In this document: piece by piece, positions 1 to 6,131 of the stretch
Layout: the number at the start of each line of letters is the position of its first letter
Numbering within the stretch: the stretch's first letter is position 1
Assembly (NCBI GenBank): GCA_008501545.1
Contig: QQUM01000606.1
Span: forward strand, 1-6,246
Source: Calditrichota bacterium
GTDB taxonomy: Bacteria; Zhuqueibacterota; Zhuqueibacteria; Zhuqueibacterales; Geothermadaptataceae
Length of the DNA: 6,246 nt
Direction: 5' to 3'
The notes under the pieces: model-generated
Told to the model about the DNA's origin: nothing
The model's input: only the letters and a program-made list of their open reading frames with translations
Database searches by the model: none
Position numbers and translations under genes: made by a program

Positions 1-2
1 AC

Positions 3-731
3 ACAGCGCCGGACGAGCGGGAAAATGCACTCAACGGATTCAAAGTACCAAACGACGGCAAATCCCACATCCTGCTCATGCATGGTTCAGAAACTGGTTC
101 TTCTGGCGAATCCAGGGCAATTCACATGCCTTTCACATTGCAAAACCTTAAGGAATCTGGCTTCACCTTCACCTTGCTTGGACATTATCACGGCGCAAAA
201 GATTTGCCGGAAAATTCACCTGTTGCCGTCTATCCCGGCTCACCTCAACCGTTGAATTTTGGCGAAAGCGGGGTGCATTCAGCAGTTCTCCTTACGATTG
301 ATCAGAACAGCACAAACCTTAAGGCTTATTCGACCGAAATGCAACTTTTTCATACACTGCATCTGGATATTGCCAAATACAGCAACACCGATGCCCTGGC
401 ACAGGGAGTTTACGACACGCTTGGTGATCTTGCCGAAGAAGCCAACTTTCTCCGATTGCATCTGTCGGGGATTCCCGAGCGCCAGCAACGATTCGATCTC
501 GAACTGCTGGAAGAACAACTGTCAGAAAAATTTGCCTATATCAAGCTGCACGATGATATTCAAAATGAATACGAATTAGACGATCTTGCGCGTGAGCCTA
601 CCGTGCGTGGTACCTTTGTTCGCGAATTGAAAGAAATGCTCACCAGCGACCAAGAAGATAGTGAATTGGTTCAACTTGCCTTAAAATATGGTTTGCAGGC
701 ATTTGAGGGAGAGAATTTTAATATAAAATGA
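3..731 (+). CDS. SbcD/Mre11/YhaO-like metallophosphoesterase (DNA repair exonuclease), 3' part only
   Basis: This is the C-terminal 242 residues of a calcineurin-like phosphoesterase of the SbcD/Mre11 type, and the frame stays open to the left edge. Seen directly: an LLMHG motif at 69-86, a GHYHG motif at 180-194 (the GHxH metal-binding block), and a YPGSP...FGE block at 231-266. In Mre11/SbcD proteins that last block closes the catalytic domain. The remaining region of about 140 residues, rich in Glu and Leu, corresponds to the capping and partner-binding part. The N-terminal DxH, GDxxD and GNHD motifs lie outside the window. ATG 78 is internal, because conserved sequence precedes it. The stop overlaps the start of the downstream ATPase (ATGA, 728-731), which fits a translationally coupled nuclease/ATPase pair. 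Family knowledge: these enzymes are Mn-dependent nucleases acting at DNA ends. The partner's architecture favours the YhaO subgroup over classical SbcD, but this is inferred. Confidence 0.88.
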   Translation, partial: TAPDERENALNGFKVPNDGKSHILLMHGSETGSSGESRAIHMPFTLQNLKESGFTFTLLGHYHGAKDLPENSPVAVYPGSPQPLNFGESGVHSAVLLTIDQNSTNLKAYSTEMQLFHTLHLDIAKYSNTDALAQGVYDTLGDLAEEANFLRLHLSGIPERQQRFDLELLEEQLSEKFAYIKLHDDIQNEYELDDLAREPTVRGTFVRELKEMLTSDQEDSELVQLALKYGLQAFEGENFNIK

Positions 732-3553
732 GAATTGACTACCTGCATCTGGATGGATTCGGCGTACTCGCTGATGTAGATTTCGAATTCCAGCCCGGCT
801 TAAATGTTGTCATCGGTCCGAACGAAGTGGGCAAATCGACATTGCAACAGGCGATATTAGCCATGCTGTATGGTTTTTATTCGGGAGGCCGTGTCAATGC
901 CACTGAAAAAAAACTGCATGCCCGTTACCGCCCGTGGAATTCATCCCATTACTCCGGCAGCATTCTTCTCCGCAGCGATAGCAACAAAGCGTTCATGGTA
1001 ATGCGCAACTTCAGTGCAGCTGAACCGGAAACACAAATTATCGATGAACAGAGCAAACAGAATATCACAACCGAGTTCTCCCGTGGCCGCCGTGGGCATG
1101 TGGCCTTTATTGAACAGATGAGCGGATTGTCCTTTGCTGTTTTTCAGGCCGTTGCTTGTGTTAATCAGGGGCAGCTTACCCGGATCAGCAAATCGCAGGC
1201 TGAAGATATTGCCGAAGCCGTGTTGCGCCTGGTGGATAGCGCTTCCGCTGAGGTCTCGGCGCGGACAGCCCTGAACAAAATTGCAACTGCCATTCGTGCT
1301 TTGGGCACAGAACGCAGCAAATCCGGACCGATTCACCGGGCACGAGCCGACCTTGCTGTGCAGCAACGATTACGTGACGAACAAAAAGCGATCAAGCTCG
1401 GCTTGCAGCAGGACCAGGAACGACTCGATGAGCTTGCAATAAAAACAGCCGAGCTCCTTGATGACCAAAAGCAATTGGAACATGACATTCATGTCAGTGA
1501 ATATTTGCAGTTACAAAACCTGCTCCGTCGCTTCGACGCCGTAAAGAATAAACAGCAAGAATTGCAGCACGATGCTGCATTGATCAAACCGAAAAAAGAA
1601 ATCCACCTGCAGAACCGGGACACAGTCGTGAGACTGCACCAGGAACGGAAAGATCTCAACAAACGGCGTCTCCTTCTCAATACAGATCTGCGCAATTTGC
1701 ACGATGAACTCAGTCAGGCAAACACTGACATCGAAAAGCTGCCCGTTGAGAAAAACTTCTGGCGCAAAGAAAATTTATCGGAATTTTATGAGCTGGATGC
1801 GGCCTACAAGCGCATTTCGAATAAAGCAGCAGAGCTGGAGCGCCAGCGTTCGGATATCCATAGCAAACTGCAAGCTGTTGGCCTGAGTGAAAAATCGATC
1901 CGCCTGGCACAACTCAGCGACAATGATATCGAACACATCCAGGTGCAAGCCGATGAGCTGGAAGCCCAAAAAGCTGAACTTGAAGCTGAAAGGGGGAAAA
2001 GAGAAGATAAGCGTTCCTTCTTTCGTCTTATTCGCAGCGGGATGCTGTTTTTTTCCGCCGTTTTGGCTGTGATTCTTCTGGCAGTAATGTATGTCCCGGA
2101 TCTGCAATCAATAACAACGCTGTACCCATTCACCTGGGCAGCCTTACGCTATTCCTTCACCTTGCTCATCGTCGGCCTGATTTTAGGCCAGGTTTCCTTT
2201 CACATGCAATACAATGTCATTCTCGAAAACATCGAGGCCGATAAAAGAAACGTCGAACTTAAATTAAGGCATTACCAGGAATCCCTTCTGCCCTACGGCG
2301 TCTCCTCAATCAAAGAGCTTATTGAGCAGCGAATGCGTTATCTGGATATGCAGCGCCTCAACGATTACAGCGATTCACATCTGAACGAAAAAAATGAACT
2401 AGAAGAGGCGCTTAGCAAATGGCTGCAAAAGCTCGACATGCATGAGTTCAATCCGGAAAATCTGCAACGCGCCGTGGTTATTTTCCGGCGTGGCAGCCAG
2501 CTTAGAAAGTACATCGATGAGACCAGTGAAAAAATAGAAAACCGGGACCGTGAGCTCGAGGGACTCGATACCCACCTCCATGCGATAGAAAAGGAAATGC
2601 ATGAAATCTACAGCGGCGCCGGAACGGATACAGAGAATCTCGAATCAGCTTACTCTCAGTTTCTGGAACAGGTCAATGCCGCATATAAATACATAAAATT
2701 TATGGGCGAGCTAAAACAAATGCAGGAGATTGAGAGGGAAATGCTGGCAGGGCGTGATATCACTCAACTCAGAACGCAGTTCGATGAATTAAAAAAAGAG
2801 GTAAAAGAAGCAGATCTGATCGAGCCCCTGATACCGGTAAAAGAACTCAAACGCAGCTTGAAAAATGTTCACAACCAGCTCCATGATATCGCTCTGGAAA
2901 ATGTGCGACTGCAGGAACGCATCCGCGAACGGGAGGCGAAAATACCGGATTTGTCAGAAATAGAAGAAAACATCGTGACATTAAAAGCAAAGTTGCGTGA
3001 ACTCACTTATAAACGCCGCGCACTGGAGTTGGCGCATGAAACGATTACTGAAGTTGCCCAGCAAGCGCACCAGAACTTTGCACCGCGTCTTTCCAATAGC
3101 GTCGGTCGTTATCTCAGCAGCCTCAGCGACAGTGAATACAAACAGATTTACATCGATCCAGCCGATTTTACAATGCAAGTCGCTCATGACAAAGCCAAAA
3201 AGTTGGTTCCGATCGATTTCCTCAGCTATGGCACTCAGGAGCAGATTTATTTATTATTGCGGGCAGCAGTTGCTGAACTTTTTTCTGAACAAAACGAAAA
3301 CATTCCTTTATTTCTTGATGATCCGCTTGCTCATGCAGACGATAAGAGGCAAATCGGTGCCCTGGAGTTGTTGCTGCATCTGGCAGAAAATCAGCAAATT
3401 TTTTATTTCACCAAAGATGCGGACATCGTGAAAAAACTGGAAACGCTGAGTGCCCCATTCCATCTTGTAAAGATGCCATTGGCCCCCGAGATGGTGCCCT
3501 ACCGATGGGCCGCAGGAACAGCTTTTAAAGAAAAACCCGGAAACGACACATAA
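728..3553 (+). CDS. Rad50/SbcC/YhaN-like AAA (ABC-type) coiled-coil ATPase with central membrane hairpin
   Basis: This 941-residue SMC-like ATPase is the partner of the nuclease just upstream. The N-terminal lobe has a Walker A motif, GPNEVGKST (30-38), and a Q-loop glutamine (about Q147, in VNQGQ). Long charged coiled-coil arms (about 200-430 and 495-770) flank two hydrophobic helices (about 439-456 and 473-491) joined by a short loop. The C-terminal lobe has an ABC signature, LSYGTQEQ (832-839), and a Walker B with D-loop, PLFLDDPLAHAD (860-871). There is a single cysteine (C144), so no CxxC zinc hook exists. After Walker B the segment reads IFYFTKDAD (891-899), with no histidine at the expected H-loop position. 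The start ATG overlaps the upstream TGA. The nearest purine-rich SD-like run (705-713) is distant, so translational coupling is likely. Expected role: ATP-gated control of the nuclease at DNA ends, anchored at the inner membrane. The family call is strong; membrane topology and substrate are inferred. Confidence 0.9.
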   Translation: MRIDYLHLDGFGVLADVDFEFQPGLNVVIGPNEVGKSTLQQAILAMLYGFYSGGRVNATEKKLHARYRPWNSSHYSGSILLRSDSNKAFMVMRNFSAAEPETQIIDEQSKQNITTEFSRGRRGHVAFIEQMSGLSFAVFQAVACVNQGQLTRISKSQAEDIAEAVLRLVDSASAEVSARTALNKIATAIRALGTERSKSGPIHRARADLAVQQRLRDEQKAIKLGLQQDQERLDELAIKTAELLDDQKQLEHDIHVSEYLQLQNLLRRFDAVKNKQQELQHDAALIKPKKEIHLQNRDTVVRLHQERKDLNKRRLLLNTDLRNLHDELSQANTDIEKLPVEKNFWRKENLSEFYELDAAYKRISNKAAELERQRSDIHSKLQAVGLSEKSIRLAQLSDNDIEHIQVQADELEAQKAELEAERGKREDKRSFFRLIRSGMLFFSAVLAVILLAVMYVPDLQSITTLYPFTWAALRYSFTLLIVGLILGQVSFHMQYNVILENIEADKRNVELKLRHYQESLLPYGVSSIKELIEQRMRYLDMQRLNDYSDSHLNEKNELEEALSKWLQKLDMHEFNPENLQRAVVIFRRGSQLRKYIDETSEKIENRDRELEGLDTHLHAIEKEMHEIYSGAGTDTENLESAYSQFLEQVNAAYKYIKFMGELKQMQEIEREMLAGRDITQLRTQFDELKKEVKEADLIEPLIPVKELKRSLKNVHNQLHDIALENVRLQERIREREAKIPDLSEIEENIVTLKAKLRELTYKRRALELAHETITEVAQQAHQNFAPRLSNSVGRYLSSLSDSEYKQIYIDPADFTMQVAHDKAKKLVPIDFLSYGTQEQIYLLLRAAVAELFSEQNENIPLFLDDPLAHADDKRQIGALELLLHLAENQQIFYFTKDADIVKKLETLSAPFHLVKMPLAPEMVPYRWAAGTAFKEKPGNDT

Positions 3554-3589
3554 ATCATCCGGGAGACACCCACACTACAATTCCTCTGC

Positions 3590-3607
3590 AGTATTTTGAA
3601 AAATACT
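3590..3607. repeat. 18-bp inverted repeat (possible operator or small hairpin)
   Basis: AGTATTTT and AAAATACT form perfect 8-bp arms around a 2-base centre (GA). As RNA this would be a 7-bp AU-rich stem with a UGAA loop. No T-tract follows, so an intrinsic terminator is unlikely. The symmetry would suit a dimeric repressor site, but no cognate regulator is visible in the window. Confidence 0.4.
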
Positions 3608-3657
3608 ATTCAACAGGCAATTTCATTGTAAATTCGTGTGCATTCCAGGATGATAAA

Positions 3658-3747
3658 ATGGATTCGAATTTAGGGCTGCGCCAAACGTTCAGTTTTCCCG
3701 GGCCATTGGATCTTTCCGTTGGTTTTCCTGGATACAATCATCAATAA
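3658..3747 (+). other. Candidate 29-codon small ORF with SD-like AGGA, unrecognised
   Basis: ATG 3658 is preceded by AGGA (3647-3650) with a seven-base gap and opens a 29-residue frame (starting MDSNLGLRQTFSF, ending PGYNHQ) to TAA 3745-3747. The same frame is also open upstream through 3554 into the end of the ATPase gene, so it could equally be the remainder of a longer, shifted frame. It overlaps the other open stretch in a different frame. No family is recognised. Existence as a gene is doubtful. Confidence 0.15.
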
Positions 3748-3880
3748 AATTGAACTTGAGGTGCAAACAGCAAAAGCAATCTTCAAGGAAAAGCTCTTGT
3801 TTCCTGTTACCTTTTCGCCTATATTTATCGTCTTTTTCGCAGCGAATTATCAGGTCATAAGAGTATTAAAAAAGAAATAG
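3674..3880 (+). other. Open frame lacking a start; possible remnant of a small membrane-protein gene
   Basis: In the frame starting after the TAG at 3671-3673, 68 sense codons run to a TAG at 3878-3880. That stop is five bases before the Shine-Dalgarno of the queD-like gene. The conceptual peptide has a charged amphipathic middle (LDTIINKIELEVQTAKAIF), then a hydrophobic segment (FPVTFSPIFIVFFAANY), and ends in a basic tail (VLKKK). This looks protein-like. However, there is no ATG in the open part. The only in-frame ATG (3650) meets the TAG after seven codons. TTG 3719 and GTG 3761 have no ribosome binding site. It could be a gene broken by a nonsense or frameshift change, or chance. I do not recognise the peptide. 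Confidence 0.22.
3797..3825 (+). promoter_or_regulatory. Candidate promoter for the queD-like gene
   Basis: TTGTTT (3797-3802), a 17-base spacer and TATATT (3820-3825) fit a sigma70-type layout with a weak -35 (3 of 6) and a good -10 (5 of 6). Transcription would begin near 3832, giving a leader of about 60 nt before GTG 3894. It lies inside the uncertain open frame, which argues mildly against that frame being a functional gene. Confidence 0.35.
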
Positions 3881-3884
3881 AATC

Positions 3885-3890
3885 GGAGGT
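3885..3890 (+). promoter_or_regulatory. Shine-Dalgarno of the queD-like gene, unusually close to GTG
   Basis: GGAGGT is a full-strength SD, but it ends only three bases before the GTG at 3894. No other start codon lies between it and the in-frame stop at 3867-3869, and conserved family sequence begins within a few codons. GTG 3894 is therefore the best start despite the tight spacing. Confidence 0.6.
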
Positions 3891-3893
3891 CCA

Positions 3894-4241
3894 GTGAAAC
3901 TGGGAATCATAGAACATATAGATTGTGCACATTACCTTCCGGGTCACACACATTGCGGCACAATGCATGGCCACACATATAAAGTTGAACTCGTCGTTGA
4001 AGGCGAAATGCAAGACGGCATGCTTATTGATTTTGCTGATTTAAAAAAGGATGTACGGCAGATATTGAGTGTGTACGACCATACTTTGTTGAATAACGTC
4101 ATCAAATTTCCAACAGTGGAAAATATTGCTTTGGAATTCAGGGAAAAACTTGGCGAAAAAATTCCCTTCAGCTTCACTTTGAAAGTGTGGGAAGGCTATA
4201 ACAAATGGTGTGAGGTGGAGCATAAGGCAAAAGGTGAGTAA
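3894..4241 (+). CDS. queD: 6-carboxy-5,6,7,8-tetrahydropterin synthase / 6-pyruvoyl-tetrahydropterin synthase family (QueD-like)
   Basis: This is a 115-residue T-fold enzyme, close to the usual length of bacterial QueD (about 120). Seen: the zinc ligands H13 (CAHYLPGH) and H25/H27 in the hallmark HGH, and the catalytic cysteine C21 (CGTMHGH). Also present are IDFADLK (45-51), the Asp-His pair in YDHTLLNN (D62/H63), the PTVEN motif (73-77), and the substrate-anchoring glutamate in KVWEG (E100). All residues needed for activity seem intact. Family knowledge: QueD converts 7,8-dihydroneopterin triphosphate to 6-carboxytetrahydropterin in the cytoplasm, the second step toward preQ0 and queuosine. 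Related PTPS enzymes instead make 6-pyruvoyl-tetrahydropterin, and sequence alone does not fully separate the two. No queC, queE or folE neighbours are present, so the pathway assignment rests on the family. It starts at GTG and probably has its own promoter. Confidence 0.9.
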   Translation: MKLGIIEHIDCAHYLPGHTHCGTMHGHTYKVELVVEGEMQDGMLIDFADLKKDVRQILSVYDHTLLNNVIKFPTVENIALEFREKLGEKIPFSFTLKVWEGYNKWCEVEHKAKGE

Positions 4242-4257
4242 TACCAACAATTTAACA

Positions 4258-4276
4258 ACAATTTTTATATAATTGT
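4258..4276. repeat. Short AT-rich inverted repeat after the queD-like gene
   Basis: ACAATT and AATTGT are six-base arms around a seven-base AT centre, 17 bases after the stop codon and 33 bases before the -35 box of the next gene. It could be a regulator site or a weak 3' hairpin. The base composition of the region makes chance occurrence plausible. Confidence 0.25.
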
Positions 4277-4308
4277 CTAAATCTTTAAATTCACTTCATA
4301 GATATTGC

Positions 4309-4337
4309 TTGACAAAACTCCCTTAAGCGCATATATT
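4309..4337 (+). promoter_or_regulatory. Near-consensus sigma70-type promoter of the phosphatase-TPR gene
   Basis: There is a perfect TTGACA (4309-4314), an exact 17-base spacer, and TATATT (4332-4337, 5 of 6). Transcription would start at about 4344, leaving a leader of about 79 nt before ATG 4423. The longest open frame would begin at TTG 4336, inside the -10 hexamer and upstream of the predicted transcript start, so this promoter helps decide the gene start. Confidence 0.72.
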
Positions 4338-4364
4338 GATAGCTCTGTGTGCAAAAACTCTCTA

Positions 4365-4378
4365 TGCCTACTCAGGCA
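4365..4378 (+). other. Small hairpin in the leader of the phosphatase-TPR gene
   Basis: TGCCT-ACTC-AGGCA can form a five-base-pair stem with a four-base loop within the predicted leader, about 45 bases before the start codon. It is short and does not sequester the SD-like AGGA (4413-4416). Any regulatory role is speculative. Confidence 0.2.
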
Positions 4379-4422
4379 GGACAGACCAAAAATTCACGTT
4401 TTTATTTAATCCAGGATGGGAT

Positions 4423-5946
4423 ATGAACGGTTGGGAAGTACGTCACAGCCGCATAAAAGCTGATGAAACACAGCACGATCTTCGTGGTGCAATCGAAGAA
4501 TGCGTGTTTCCATATATTCCCAAAGCCCGCCAGCAGCGAACCGGCCTGCTTATCGATTTTCTCAACATGAAAGGCACCTCAAGCGATACAGACATCATCG
4601 ATTTGCTAATGTTGGGTGAAAATCGCTTCGGTGTTCTGCTTGCTAATCTTCCCGGTACTGTCAGTGCATCCCTTGAAGATTTATCACTTGTAAAAGCAGC
4701 GTTACGAGATCAAAAAACAAGTGATTCAAGTGCGGCAGCACTGCGTGCACTGGATTATTTCTTCAGTGAGAATTTTCAGTCTGAAAAAGGCGTGTGTGCG
4801 TTTTATGCTTTGCTCAATCAGCATGAACGTCAAATAAATTTTGCCAGCGCCGGGCATCTCGCCATGCTGCTCTACAGGCCATCAGAAAATAAAATTTACA
4901 GACTCAATACCGAAGGCGTACCAATCGGTAAAGCGATCGTGACTGCAGGAGGAAATTCTCGGCATTTCAACAGTTCTCTGCCGCAAATAAAAAGCGAGGT
5001 GGCCGACTTTATTCAGAACGATTTATTGGTGCTTTACTCCGAAGGCGTCCTGAAAGCGCGCAACACCTGGGGTGAAAGTTTTGGTATGCAAAGATTACTG
5101 CAACTCCTTCGTAAAAATGGGCATATGCAGCCAACACCATTTTTAGTTGAAGTACAAAACACTCTGGAATCCTTCACACTCGGTGAAGTGCAAGAGCATG
5201 ATTGTACAGTTATTGCGCTAAAAAACATGCTACCGGTTGTCGACAAATCGGAAACCGACGCTGTCGCATCATTTAAGAAAAAATTCCTGTCTATTGAAGA
5301 CGAGGAATATCTGTTGCAGGTCGCGGAAAAATACCCCGATGCCCGCATCAGCGAATTGATGAACCTGTTAGGCGACCGCTACATCGAACTGGGACATGAG
5401 GCCATCCGTTCGTACCTCATGGCGCCTCGGTCTCTGGCACCAGGCAAATCAACGAACGGCCGGTCTGTTGTTCATCAGCCGCATAGCAATGGAGAAAAAA
5501 ACATACATCGCCAATTGCTGCAACAATTCCCGACGCGGCAACTCATATTTAAAAAGTACGAATTCCGTGGGAATACCGGTGTGATCGGTCAGGCTTTGGA
5601 ATATTATCAGAATGGGAAATATCAGGAATCCCTGATTGAATTTATGAAGGTAAGGAAAGCCATTGCTGAAAGTGAATCTGTATTCTGTTTTTTTGGTAAT
5701 CTATATCTGCTGCTCAATATGTCCATCAAAGCAAAACAGGAATTTATCAAGGCGCTTAAACTCAATCCGAAAAGCACGCACGCCATATGTGCGCTTGCTT
5801 ATGTTTCCCTTCTGCACGAAGACTACGAAGGAGCGATTCATCACCTTTCCACAGCAATTCGCATGGATGACAACCTGATCGAGTTTTATAAATTTCTTAA
5901 ACGACTCGTGGAATCAGTTAATTCTTCATCCGAGTGGATAGTTTAG
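4423..5946 (+). CDS. SpoIIE/RsbU-like PPM phosphatase-domain protein with C-terminal TPR repeats
   Basis: This is a 507-residue soluble protein. Start ATG 4423 has AGGA six bases upstream and lies downstream of the predicted transcript start. The helix before the VFPYIP motif (the usual Q..LLP element of RsbU-type phosphatases) begins soon after it. PPM/PP2C landmarks: an Asp pair D57/D60 at the GGDxxD position, LANLPG (73-78) at the GDVSG position, SAGH (142-145) at NAGH, GVPIG near 170, YSEG (205-208) at YTDG, and HDCT (259-262) at DDxT. After about residue 268 comes a linker, then about three TPR helix pairs (387-416, 420-450, 453-483, with typical LNP and NGKYQESL features). Family knowledge: such phosphatases dephosphorylate anti-sigma-factor antagonists or similar serine/threonine phosphoproteins, and TPRs bind partners. 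GD to AN and YTDG to YSEG alter metal-ligand positions, so catalysis is uncertain. No STAS or anti-sigma gene is adjacent, so the target is unknown. Confidence 0.82.
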   Translation: MNGWEVRHSRIKADETQHDLRGAIEECVFPYIPKARQQRTGLLIDFLNMKGTSSDTDIIDLLMLGENRFGVLLANLPGTVSASLEDLSLVKAALRDQKTSDSSAAALRALDYFFSENFQSEKGVCAFYALLNQHERQINFASAGHLAMLLYRPSENKIYRLNTEGVPIGKAIVTAGGNSRHFNSSLPQIKSEVADFIQNDLLVLYSEGVLKARNTWGESFGMQRLLQLLRKNGHMQPTPFLVEVQNTLESFTLGEVQEHDCTVIALKNMLPVVDKSETDAVASFKKKFLSIEDEEYLLQVAEKYPDARISELMNLLGDRYIELGHEAIRSYLMAPRSLAPGKSTNGRSVVHQPHSNGEKNIHRQLLQQFPTRQLIFKKYEFRGNTGVIGQALEYYQNGKYQESLIEFMKVRKAIAESESVFCFFGNLYLLLNMSIKAKQEFIKALKLNPKSTHAICALAYVSLLHEDYEGAIHHLSTAIRMDDNLIEFYKFLKRLVESVNSSSEWIV

Positions 5947-5975
5947 CCTCCCTTGGCCCGGACAAACAGCTTACA

Positions 5976-6113
5976 TTATTTTTTCAATTCTTCTTTTAAT
6001 GCCACAATTTCCTGCTCTATATTTTTCTGTTGCCTGTTGATCACAACGACATAGACTGTTAAAAGCAGCCAGAAAATAGTATAACCAGCAAAAAGATAAC
6101 CCAAGTTTTCCAT
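5976..6113 (-). CDS. ccmD: CcmD-like small membrane protein (cytochrome c maturation, heme export)
   Basis: This 45-residue frame starts MENLGYLFAGYTIFW. One transmembrane helix (about residues 5-26, ending VYVVVI) is followed by a basic turn (NRQQK) and a charged helical tail (about 27-45) ending in EELKK. That is the CcmD pattern: a Tyr-rich start, one helix, then a positively charged cytoplasmic coiled tail. An AAGG-containing SD lies about nine bases before the ATG on the minus strand. Upstream by 18 bases is the end of another reading frame with a membrane helix and charged tail, fitting ccmC-ccmD order. Family knowledge: CcmD is a small inner-membrane adaptor of the CcmABC complex that helps release heme-loaded CcmE. 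The gene is convergent with the phosphatase-TPR gene, with 29 bases between stops. CcmD sequences are poorly conserved, so the call rests on size, topology and neighbour. Confidence 0.72.
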   Translation of the reverse strand: MENLGYLFAGYTIFWLLLTVYVVVINRQQKNIEQEIVALKEELKK

Positions 6114-6131
6114 TTAATTCTACCTTAATAT

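Larger units (their letters stand above)
3554..3893. other. Intergenic region without a confident gene (340 bp)
   Basis: This gap separates the ATPase gene from the queD-like gene. It contains an 18-bp AT-rich palindrome, a candidate promoter at 3797-3825, and two overlapping open frames listed separately. A weak six-base inverted repeat (CCCGGA...TCCGGG, about 3535-3563) spans the ATPase stop. It has a long loop and no T-run, so it is not a convincing terminator. No RNA gene was recognised. Confidence 0.6.

Noticed and set aside
941..1366. 141-codon minus-strand open frame opposite the ATPase gene
   Set aside because: It is antisense to the strongly conserved N-terminal ATPase lobe (Q-loop region), has no recognisable domain, and no promoter or SD stands out. 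It is a shadow of the real gene.
2399..2602. Minus-strand open frames within the coiled-coil region of the ATPase
   Set aside because: The frames are short, in biased coiled-coil coding sequence, and have no start signals or recognisable motifs.
3535..3563. CCCGGA...TCCGGG inverted repeat across the end of the ATPase gene as an intrinsic terminator
   Set aside because: There are only six base pairs with a loop of about 16 bases and no following T-run, so it is not a convincing terminator.
4336..4422. N-terminal extension of the phosphatase-TPR protein from TTG 4336
   Set aside because: The TTG lies within the predicted -10 box, has no SD, and the extra residues do not resemble the family. 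ATG 4423 explains the data better.
5947..5975. Bidirectional terminator between the convergent genes
   Set aside because: The 29-base gap contains no stable stem followed by T-runs on either strand. The T-rich stretch at 5979-5984 encodes the lysine end of the ccmD-like gene.
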